Source: Bradyrhizobium sp. CCBAU 53421 (lineage in GTDB: Bacteria; Pseudomonadota; Alphaproteobacteria; Rhizobiales; Xanthobacteraceae). From it: 64,000 nt of DNA. Each line of letters opens with the position of its first letter. Positions within the stretch are counted from its first letter, which is position 1. The translations under genes were made by a program, and so were the position numbers. The notes under the pieces were generated by a model. The model saw nothing but the letters and a program-made list of their open reading frames with translations. It searched no databases and was not told the origin of the DNA. Below are positions 1-7,005 of this stretch, piece by piece. Location: NCBI RefSeq assembly GCF_015291625.1, contig NZ_CP030047.1:3596001-3660000 (forward strand), given 5' to 3'.

Positions 1-725
1 GCCCGGTCCATCAATGGCTCGCCAACCGGGGCTATGCGGTGCTTGCCGTCAACTACCGCGGCTCGACCGGCTTCGGCAAAGCCTTCATCACCGCCGCCGA
101 CCACGAATGGGGCGGCAAGATGCATGACGACCTGATCGATGCGGTCGATTGGGCGATCGCGCAAGCCATCGCCGATCCGAAGCGCATCGGCTTCTTCGGC
201 GGCAGCTATGGCGGCTATTCGGCGCTGGTCGCAGCGACCAGGACGCCCGACGTCTTCGCCTGCATCGTCGATCTGTTCGGCATCTCCAATCTCGTGACCT
301 TCATGGCGACGATCCCGCCCTATTGGGGCCCGTGGATCAGCGTCTGGAAGAACCGGCTCGGCGATCCCGGCACCGAGGCCGGCCGGGCGTTCCTGGTCGA
401 ACGTTCGCCGCTGACCCACATCGACCGTGCCGTGAAGCCGATCCTGATCGCGCAGGGCATGCGCGACGTGAGGGTTGTGGCTGCCGAGTCCGAGCAGATG
501 GTCAATGCGCTCAAGCAGCATGGCGTGCCCGTGACCTACATCACATTCGCCGACGAAGGGCACGGCTTTGTGCGGCCTGAAAATCGGCTCGCCTTCTATG
601 GCGTCACCGAAGCCTTCCTCGCCAAGCATCTCGGTGGTCGCTGCCAGCCGGTCGGAAACGATTTCGCCGGCTCGTCCCTCAAGGTCGAGACCGGGGCTGA
701 ACTGGTGCCCGGATTGCACGGCTGA
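1..725 (+). CDS. S9 family prolyl oligopeptidase, C-terminal part (gene cut by window edge)
   Basis: The reading frame is open from the left edge, so this is the C-terminal ~240 residues of a longer protein. It shows the alpha/beta-hydrolase peptidase core of the S9 family: the nucleophile serine in GGSYGGY, the aspartate after QGMRD, and the histidine in DEGHGF, in the right order for the catalytic triad. Such enzymes cleave short peptides after proline or related residues, and many need an N-terminal beta-propeller, which would lie outside the window. The tail after the histidine is about 50 residues long and not recognisable. Family assignment is firm; substrate is unknown. Confidence 0.9.
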   Translation, partial: PVHQWLANRGYAVLAVNYRGSTGFGKAFITAADHEWGGKMHDDLIDAVDWAIAQAIADPKRIGFFGGSYGGYSALVAATRTPDVFACIVDLFGISNLVTFMATIPPYWGPWISVWKNRLGDPGTEAGRAFLVERSPLTHIDRAVKPILIAQGMRDVRVVAAESEQMVNALKQHGVPVTYITFADEGHGFVRPENRLAFYGVTEAFLAKHLGGRCQPVGNDFAGSSLKVETGAELVPGLHG

Positions 726-870
726 GACGAATTGCACCGGCGGATTGCGGTTTTCCGTGATCATGTCGCGTGCATTCAAGGCTTTTTCACCATGGCACAG
801 CCTTGCTGCGGTGCGGTTACCGTTCGTACACGAATGCACTTGTTTTTATAGGCCCATAACGGGGGCCTAT

Positions 871-3273
871 ATGTATCGCGTTCTGACCTGTCTCACCCTG
901 GAACATGACTGGCGGTTGGTCGTCCTTGGCGGGGTGATCTGCCTGCTCGCCAGTGCCGTCGCGATCAGCCTGTTTCACCGGGCTCGCGCTGCAGAGGGCC
1001 GCGCCCGCGAGATCTGGATCGGACTTGATGCGGCGGTCGGCGGATGCGGCATCTGGGCCACCCATTTCGTCGCCATGCTGGCGTACGATCCCGGCATCGA
1101 GGCCGGGTACAACATTCCGATCACGCTGCTGTCGCTGGTGCTCGCGGTTGCGATCCTGGCGGTTGGCCTGGCGGTCGCAACGCTCAACCAACGCTGGCAC
1201 ACGGTCGCGGCCGGCGGCGCAATCGTCGGCGTCGGTGTCGCGGCGATGCACTACACCGGCATGCTCGGGCTGGAGCTGCCCGCGCGCATCGTCTGGTCGC
1301 CCGGCATCGTCATCGCATCGATCGCATTCGGAAGCCTGTTTGGCGCGCTTGCGCTGGTCGTGGCCGCGCGCGGCGAGCGCCTTGGCATCACTGCGGCTGC
1401 GACGGGTCTTCTGACGCTTGCGATCGTCTCGCATCATTTCACCGGCATGGGTGCGGTGACGGTGGTCCCGGATCCGACGATCGTGCCCGACGGACTCTCG
1501 GTCTCGCCGCGCGTGCTCTCGTTCATGACCGCCGTGGCGGCCTTCGCGATCCTCGGCCTGTCGCTGATCGCCTCGATCCTCGATCGTCGCGCCAAGACCG
1601 AGCTGCACAAGCAGAAGGTGGTGCTCGATACCGCGCTCGAGAACATGTCGCAGGGGCTGTGCATGTTCGATGCGGATGGCCGCATCATGCTGTTCAACGA
1701 GCGCTACAGCGAGATGATGGGGCGCAGCCGCGTGCCGCTGCAAGGACGCCTGCTGATCGACGTCCTGCAGGACCTGCATTCCATCGGGGAGTGGGACGGC
1801 GATCCCGAGGAGTTCTGCAATGCGCTCGTCGCCGAGGCAAAGGCCGGCCACAGCGCGACGCGGATCGTCAGCCGCAACCAGCGCGCGATTCGCGTCGTCG
1901 ATCAGCCGATGAAGGGCGGCGGCTGGGTCGCGACCTTCGAAGACATCACCGAATGGCAGCAGGCGCAGGAACAGATTTCCCACATGGCGCGGCATGACGC
2001 GCTGACCAATCTGCCGAACCGGACGCTGTTCCGCGAGCAGCTCGAGAAGGCGTCAAGGCTGGCCAAGCGCTCCGACCAGCTCGCGGTGCTCTGCCTCGAT
2101 CTCGATCATTTCAAGGAGATCAACGACACGCTCGGACATCCGATCGGCGATGCGCTGCTGCGTGAGGTCGCGCGGCGGCTCGGCGAGTGCGTCACCGAGC
2201 ACGACACCGTGGCGCGGCTCGGCGGCGACGAATTCGCCATCGTGCAGTTCTGCAGCAATTGCGAGCCGTCCGTGGTGTCGTCGCTGGCGAGTTGCGTGGT
2301 GGAGCGGATCGCGGCCCCTTATGAGATCGAGGGCCACCAGCTCGTGATCGGCGTCAGCATCGGCATCTCGCTGGCGCCCGAGGACGGCAAGGACCCCGAC
2401 GAGCTGCTGCAAAAGGCCGACCTTGCGCTATACCGCGCCAAGGCCGACGGCCGCGGCACCTACCGGTTCTTCGAGGCGGGGATGGATGCGCGGGCGCAGG
2501 CGCGCCGCCTGCTGGAGCGTGACCTGCGGCTCGCGCTCGAGCGCGACGAGTTCACGGTCTATTACCAGCCGATCCGTGATGTCGAGGGCGACCGGGTCGT
2601 CGCCTTCGAGGCGCTGGCACGCTGGAATCACGCGCAGCGCGGCTTGATCGCACCGAACAATTTCATTCCCGTCGCCGAGGAAACCGGACTGATCGTTCCG
2701 CTTGGCGAGATCGTGCTGCGCAAGGCGTGCGCCGATGCCGCGGGCTGGCCCGAGGACATCGCGGTCGCCGTCAACCTGTCTCCGGTGCAGTTCAAGAACC
2801 CGAACCTGGTGTCGTCGGTGAAGGCGGCGCTGGATGCGTCGGGTCTGTCGGCGGATCGGCTCGAGCTCGAGATCACCGAATCGGTGCTGCTGCAGAACAG
2901 CGAGACGACGCTCGCGGTGCTGCATGAGCTGCGTGGCTTCGGTGTCCGCATCTCGCTCGACGATTTCGGCACCGGCTATTCCTCGCTGAGCTATCTGCGC
3001 AGCTTCCCGTTCGACAAGATCAAGATCGACCGTTCCTTCGTGACCGACCTTGCGACCCGCGAGGACTCGATGGCGATCGTGCGCGCGGTCACCGGCCTCG
3101 GCAAGAGCCTCGGCATCGTCACCACCGCAGAAGGGGTCGAGACCGACACCCAGTTCGATCTGCTGCGTCAGGAAGGCTGCACCCAGGCGCAGGGCTATCT
3201 GTTCAGCCCGCCGCGGCCGGCGGCCGACGTCGCCAAGATGTTGCGCCGGGCGCCGGAACGATCGGTCGCCTGA
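871..3273 (+). CDS. MHYT-PAS-GGDEF-EAL cyclic-di-GMP signalling protein
   Basis: An 800-residue membrane sensor for c-di-GMP turnover. The first ~240 residues form an integral-membrane MHYT domain with three recognisable repeats (THFVAML, MHYTGML, HHFTGMG), thought to bind a metal or small gas. A PAS domain follows (around 255-360), then a GGDEF domain with intact GGDEF at about residue 449 (diguanylate cyclase), then an EAL domain with FEALARW near 577, the ITES, DDFGTGYSSL and AEGVET motifs and hence a full phosphodiesterase active site. Both output domains look catalytically competent, so net activity cannot be read from sequence. The frame is open further upstream to 568, but only the ATG at 871 begins the conserved membrane domain, so it is chosen as the start. 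Confidence 0.93.
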   Translation: MYRVLTCLTLEHDWRLVVLGGVICLLASAVAISLFHRARAAEGRAREIWIGLDAAVGGCGIWATHFVAMLAYDPGIEAGYNIPITLLSLVLAVAILAVGLAVATLNQRWHTVAAGGAIVGVGVAAMHYTGMLGLELPARIVWSPGIVIASIAFGSLFGALALVVAARGERLGITAAATGLLTLAIVSHHFTGMGAVTVVPDPTIVPDGLSVSPRVLSFMTAVAAFAILGLSLIASILDRRAKTELHKQKVVLDTALENMSQGLCMFDADGRIMLFNERYSEMMGRSRVPLQGRLLIDVLQDLHSIGEWDGDPEEFCNALVAEAKAGHSATRIVSRNQRAIRVVDQPMKGGGWVATFEDITEWQQAQEQISHMARHDALTNLPNRTLFREQLEKASRLAKRSDQLAVLCLDLDHFKEINDTLGHPIGDALLREVARRLGECVTEHDTVARLGGDEFAIVQFCSNCEPSVVSSLASCVVERIAAPYEIEGHQLVIGVSIGISLAPEDGKDPDELLQKADLALYRAKADGRGTYRFFEAGMDARAQARRLLERDLRLALERDEFTVYYQPIRDVEGDRVVAFEALARWNHAQRGLIAPNNFIPVAEETGLIVPLGEIVLRKACADAAGWPEDIAVAVNLSPVQFKNPNLVSSVKAALDASGLSADRLELEITESVLLQNSETTLAVLHELRGFGVRISLDDFGTGYSSLSYLRSFPFDKIKIDRSFVTDLATREDSMAIVRAVTGLGKSLGIVTTAEGVETDTQFDLLRQEGCTQAQGYLFSPPRPAADVAKMLRRAPERSVA

Positions 3274-3294
3274 TCTGGGAGAAGGTTGGGGCGC

Positions 3295-3729
3295 TCAGCT
3301 CTTGCGCAGGGCAAAATAAGCGCCGCAGAACGCCATCACCGCGCCGAGGCACAGCGCGGCGAGGCCGGCGAGCACGGCGGATATGGTCGACACCGTGCTT
3401 GGCGCCGATGCGGCCTGGCCGGCGCCGGCCAGCATCAGCACGCCCACGACGATCAGAAACTGCCGCATCCGCTGCGGGATCTGGCCGGCCACCGCGCTGT
3501 GCATCAGGTTGGCCGTGAAATAGCCGCCCGAAAATCCGACGCTCGCGATCAGCCACCACGCGATCGCCGCGCCCGCCGGCATGAACTCGTGGCTATCGGA
3601 GCGCCACAGGCCGCCGAGATCGAGCCCGTAGCGCGCGCCGAGCATGTGCACGGCGAGCGCCAGCAGCACGCCGGATATCATCGCGCCGCCGAGGATGAGG
3701 TAACGCGGAAAATAGGTCGTCTCGGGCAT
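3295..3729 (-). CDS. Hypothetical four-helix membrane protein
   Basis: A 144-residue protein with about four hydrophobic segments (near residues 8-28, 50-72, 85-105 and 115-140 by eye), separated by short loops. No catalytic motif is visible. The ATG at 3729 (MPETTYF) is preferred because the first membrane helix follows directly; an in-frame ATG at 3756 would add nine residues and the frame stays open to 3873. It converges on the GGDEF-EAL gene and overlaps nothing. Function unknown. Confidence 0.7.
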   Translation of the reverse strand: MPETTYFPRYLILGGAMISGVLLALAVHMLGARYGLDLGGLWRSDSHEFMPAGAAIAWWLIASVGFSGGYFTANLMHSAVAGQIPQRMRQFLIVVGVLMLAGAGQAASAPSTVSTISAVLAGLAALCLGAVMAFCGAYFALRKS

Positions 3730-3749
3730 GGCTCGCTTGTAGGATAGGC

Positions 3750-4421
3750 GTGACATCGCATGCAAGCGTGTGGATGTGTTCGAACAGGCGGAACGGCGGA
3801 TTGCCAACAGCGTTGCAGGACCGGTCGGAGGCGGGCGAGGGCTCGCCGCTGCGCTATGCCTACAAAGCCTCATTGGTCGGCTCGGCGCACCAGTTCGAGC
3901 TGACCGGGGACGGGTTGTCGTGGCGGATCGCCGGCAGGTCGGGCGTATGGGATTACGCCGACATCTCCGCCGTGAAACTGTCCTATCGGCCGGTTTCGAT
4001 GCAGCAGCAGCGGTTTCGCGCCGACATCGACAACGCCAAGGGCGGCCGGATCGCGATCCTGTCGACCACCTGGCAGACCGCGACGCTGGTCGCGCCGCAG
4101 GGGCATCTCTACCGCGACTTCATCGTCGAGCTGCATCGCCGCATGCAGGCGGCCGGCAGCACGGCGAGGCTGGTCGGAGGCCTCGGGCCGAAGACGTACA
4201 CCGCCGCGCTGGCGCTGCTGGCGTGTCTTGCGGTGGCAATGGCGGGATTGCTGGTGATGGCGCTGCTGGCTGCGAACTGGATGGGCGCGCTGTTCCTGGT
4301 CGGCTTTGCCGCGCTGTTCACCTGGCAGGTCGGCGGCTTCGTCACCCGTAACCGGCCGCGGCGCTATGGCTTCGATCGATTGCCCGATGCGCTTTTGCCG
4401 CAGGCCGATCGCAGTCAGTGA
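3750..4421 (+). CDS. Hypothetical membrane protein with two C-terminal helices
   Basis: A 223-residue protein. The N-terminal ~140 residues are soluble and look like a PH-like beta-rich fold (repeated short strands, e.g. SWRIAGRSGVWDYADISAVKLSY). Two hydrophobic helices follow (about 150-172 and 175-195), then a basic tail. It is divergent from the membrane-protein gene starting at 3729, and the two starts are close enough to share a promoter region. The true start may lie downstream of 3750, since the first ~30 residues are not obviously conserved in style. Function not recognised. Confidence 0.65.
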   Translation: MTSHASVWMCSNRRNGGLPTALQDRSEAGEGSPLRYAYKASLVGSAHQFELTGDGLSWRIAGRSGVWDYADISAVKLSYRPVSMQQQRFRADIDNAKGGRIAILSTTWQTATLVAPQGHLYRDFIVELHRRMQAAGSTARLVGGLGPKTYTAALALLACLAVAMAGLLVMALLAANWMGALFLVGFAALFTWQVGGFVTRNRPRRYGFDRLPDALLPQADRSQ

Positions 4422-4510
4422 GTTGGCAGCTCCGGCGACCGGACTGTAAGCGGGCTGTAAGCAACACGCTGTAACATTGGCGACTGAATTGCTTTTGGCT
4501 GGAGTGTCAG

Positions 4511-4867
4511 ATGACAATCCGGGCTCCATTTTTGGCTCTATGCCTCGTGCTCCTGAGCATCCCGCCGGCGCTTTCCAAGGGCAGCGTAGGCAACAAGCAT
4601 GATCCGCTTGATCGTAATCACGTCGACAATCTGCCGCCCGACGTGCGGCAGTATGTTGCCGGAATTTGCAAGGGAACGCCGGTCGCGCAGCACGACTTTG
4701 CGACCTACTCACCGCAAGAAAAACGCTGGCGGATCAACCTCGAATATCTGCAGTGCGGCGTGATCGGGGAATATCGTAGAGGCAACCAATGCCTCGATGT
4801 GGACTTCGTCGCCGACGGCGCGCATTTTCGTCTCGTGAGAAAGACCTATGCGGCCTGTGGCTTTTGA
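4511..4867 (+). CDS. Small secreted hypothetical protein
   Basis: A 118-residue protein with a clear Sec signal peptide (hydrophobic LALCLVLLSIPPALS, probable cleavage near residue 22). The mature part is about 95 residues with four cysteines (in GICKG, LQCGV, NQCLD and AACGF), consistent with disulphides in the periplasm. No known domain is recognised. The start ATG has a GGAG-like sequence about 10 bases upstream. Confidence 0.75.
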   Translation: MTIRAPFLALCLVLLSIPPALSKGSVGNKHDPLDRNHVDNLPPDVRQYVAGICKGTPVAQHDFATYSPQEKRWRINLEYLQCGVIGEYRRGNQCLDVDFVADGAHFRLVRKTYAACGF

Positions 4868-4909
4868 TGCTCCAGTTCCGGACTGCCGCTTCGGAGTGAG
4901 CGTGCGATA

Positions 4910-6253
4910 TTACTCCGTCGAGTCAAAATCCTCTTCGGTCGCGCTCAGCATGCCCGCCAGGGTCCGCAGGCCGATGTCGAGCTGCTCCATCGGCGGCGCG
5001 GCAAGCGCGAGCCGCACCGCATTGGGCGCGTGTCCCGGGGTGGCGGCGAAGGTCGTCGAGGGCGTCAGCGCGATGTCGCGGCGTGCCGCGGCCGCGACCA
5101 GCGTCTGCGAGCGCCAGTGCGGCGGCAAGGTCAGCCACAGATGATAGGATTTCGGGTTGGTCTGGATCTCGAAATTGGCCAGATGCTTGGCCGCGATCTG
5201 CTGGCGGCGGCCGGCGTCGATCCGCTTCAGCCGTGACAATTCGGCGGCGGTGCCGTCGGCCATCAGCCGTTGCCCCGCGGCGAAGGCGTAGCCCGACGCC
5301 GTCCAGCCACCCGAGCGCACCGCGGCCATGATGCTTTCGCGCAGCCGCGGCGGCGGGACGATGAAGCCGAGCGCGAGGCCCGGCGCGACCTTCTTCGACA
5401 GGCTGTCGAGCACGATGCAGCTGTCCGGCGCGAGCACGGCCAGCGGCACCTCGTCGTCGAGGAATCCATAGACGCCATCCTCGATGACGACGAGGCCGAG
5501 CTTCTCCACCACGCGCAACAACTCGGCGCGGCGCTCGGCCGGCATCGTAATGCTGAGCGGATTCTGGATCGTGGGCTGGACGTAGAGCGCGGACAGATGC
5601 GCCTCGCGGTGCGCCTTCTGCACCGCGTCGGGGCGTACGCCATGCTCGTCCATCGCGAGCGGCACCAGCGTGATGCCGAGCCGCGCGGCAATGCCCTTCA
5701 CGAACGGATAGGTCAGTGCCTCGACGCCGCAGCGTCCGCCGGGCGGCACGACCGCGGCGAGCGCCGAGGCGATGCATTGCCGGCCGTTGGCGGTGAATAC
5801 GATCTGGTCGGGATTCGGCGCCCAGCTCTTGCGCGCCAGGAATTCCGCGGAGATCGTGCGGGCCGCCCGCGTGCCGAAACTGGTCGCCGGGCGCAGCGCG
5901 CCCTCGAGCACCTCGGGCCGCTCCAGCCCCTCGAGGCTCTTGGCGATCATCGTCGCCTGATGCGGCAGCAGCGGATAGTTGAATTCGAGATCGATGCGGG
6001 CGCCGCGCGGCTCGGGTGGGGCGGCGTTGCCGCCGCGCGCCTCGCCAGACACGAAGGTGCCGCGGCCGACTTCACCGACCACCAGCCCGCGCCGCAACAG
6101 CTCGGTGTAGACCCGGCTCGCGGTCGAGACCGCGATGTTGCGGTCATAGGCGAAATGGCGTTGCGGAGGCAGGCGGTCGCCCGCCTTCAGCGCACCGCTG
6201 GCGATCTCGGCGGCCACCGCATCCGCCAGCTTCAGATATTCGAATCTCGACAT
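4910..6253 (-). CDS. MocR-type transcriptional regulator (GntR HTH fused to aminotransferase)
   Basis: A 447-residue chimera: residues ~1-75 are a GntR winged helix (ISTASRVYTELLRRG-like recognition helix region), a linker follows, and residues ~95-440 are a fold-type I PLP-dependent aminotransferase domain. The PLP-binding lysine lies in LDSLSKKVAPG, and the YVQPTIQNPLS motif is also family-typical. MocR proteins use the aminotransferase domain as an effector sensor and usually regulate PLP, amino-acid or amine metabolism. Several TTGCWCCGAG repeats lie just upstream, suggesting autoregulation. The start ATG sits almost against the first repeat and has no good Shine-Dalgarno, so a leaderless or weak start is likely. 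No metabolic target gene lies beside it. Confidence 0.9.
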   Translation of the reverse strand: MSRFEYLKLADAVAAEIASGALKAGDRLPPQRHFAYDRNIAVSTASRVYTELLRRGLVVGEVGRGTFVSGEARGGNAAPPEPRGARIDLEFNYPLLPHQATMIAKSLEGLERPEVLEGALRPATSFGTRAARTISAEFLARKSWAPNPDQIVFTANGRQCIASALAAVVPPGGRCGVEALTYPFVKGIAARLGITLVPLAMDEHGVRPDAVQKAHREAHLSALYVQPTIQNPLSITMPAERRAELLRVVEKLGLVVIEDGVYGFLDDEVPLAVLAPDSCIVLDSLSKKVAPGLALGFIVPPPRLRESIMAAVRSGGWTASGYAFAAGQRLMADGTAAELSRLKRIDAGRRQQIAAKHLANFEIQTNPKSYHLWLTLPPHWRSQTLVAAAARRDIALTPSTTFAATPGHAPNAVRLALAAPPMEQLDIGLRTLAGMLSATEEDFDSTE

Positions 6254-6255
6254 TA

Positions 6256-6343
6256 TTGCACCGAGAGCAATGTTTTACTTGCTCCGAGCAATGTACCGGA
6301 TCATTTAAGAGGGAACAAGCCCATGATTGCACCGAGGAGTGCG
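6256..6343. promoter_or_regulatory. Cluster of TTGCWCCGAG repeats, probable MocR operator
   Basis: Three copies of TTGC(A/T)CCGAG begin at 6256, 6279 and 6327, spaced 23 and 48 bases, i.e. close to whole helical turns. The first two are extended (CAATGT follows each). They sit immediately upstream of the minus-strand MocR gene. Two more cores occur at 6492 and 6501 inside the DUF1127 gene. Repeated direct sites of this kind are typical of MocR operators; binding itself is inferred. Confidence 0.5.
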
Positions 6344-6434
6344 CAAGCAGTCCGAGGTCACGACGGCGCAGGTGCTGAAACGGCATTTGCGTCAATGGCA
6401 TAGCTTTGCCGTTTGGGCCGCGAAGGAGATGACA

Positions 6435-6671
6435 ATGACGACGATATCCTCAACCGCCGCATCGCCCGCGCGCTCCAGCACGCTGATCGGATTGCTCCGA
6501 TTGCTCCGAGTGTGGGGCGATACACTCGCGACCTATTGGGTGCGCCGCGAGGCGATCAAGACGCTGCGCCAGCTCGACGACCGGACCCTGCGCGATATCG
6601 GAATCTCGCGTTGCCAGATCGAGCCCGCCGTCGCCGGCGATCTCGATATCGAGCTGGTGCGGATCCGCTAA
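6435..6671 (+). CDS. DUF1127 micro-protein
   Basis: A 78-residue protein ending in the DUF1127 signature: WVRREAIKTLRQLDDRTLRDIGISR, with the arginine-rich RTLRDIGI-S core. DUF1127 proteins in alphaproteobacteria are small, basic and linked to RNA turnover, phosphate and envelope stress responses, but the biochemical role here is unknown. The ATG at 6435 is preferred because GAAGGAG lies eight bases upstream; the ATG at 6429 is too close to that site. Two TTGCTCCGA motifs matching the upstream MocR repeats fall inside its coding sequence. Confidence 0.8.
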   Translation: MTTISSTAASPARSSTLIGLLRLLRVWGDTLATYWVRREAIKTLRQLDDRTLRDIGISRCQIEPAVAGDLDIELVRIR

Positions 6672-7005
6672 GCAGTCGCGTGACGCAGCGCCGGAGCGGG
6701 ATGGATTCAGGTCTGGCCGTATCCCGCTTTGGCGCATGAGTTGGCGCGACGGCTTTGCGTGATTGGAACGATGCATCGCGGATTGCCCGCTGGTTCGTGG
6801 TGCGGCTTTTGAGCGACCAGTATCCGAGTGTGGTGAAGACCCTTCAGATTGGGGCGCTTCCGGACATGTGCTGCCGGTTGCAGAATTCACGGAAACTACA
6901 CCAAAGAAGCGGAACAACCCCGGTTTGTGCCCGCCGTCGCTCCAAGGTTGTGGCGCTCTATGCTAGCGTAATAGTTGCGTACGCTAGCGTTGTAGTTGGG
7001 GACCG
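6672..7005. other. Intergenic region between DUF1127 gene and PAS-GGDEF-EAL gene
   Basis: No convincing gene. The only structured part is a 21-base-period repeat just before the next start codon, listed separately. The short open frames here have no ribosome site or recognisable protein features. Confidence 0.5.
6962..6998. repeat. Tandem 21-bp direct repeat ahead of GGDEF-EAL gene
   Basis: Two copies of GCTAGCGTNNTAGTTG (6962-6977 and 6983-6998), 21 bases apart, i.e. two helical turns. GCTAGCGT of the first copy also pairs with ACGCTAGC at the second (positions 6981-6988), giving an inverted repeat. The second copy abuts the GGGGA ribosome site of the gene starting at 7006, so a bound regulator or RNA hairpin could block translation or transcription. 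Confidence 0.5.

Noticed and set aside
817..1995. Long minus-strand open frame opposite the MHYT-GGDEF-EAL gene
   Set aside because: Arg/Asp/His-rich composition and exact overlap with a well-conserved gene; a by-product of high third-position GC.
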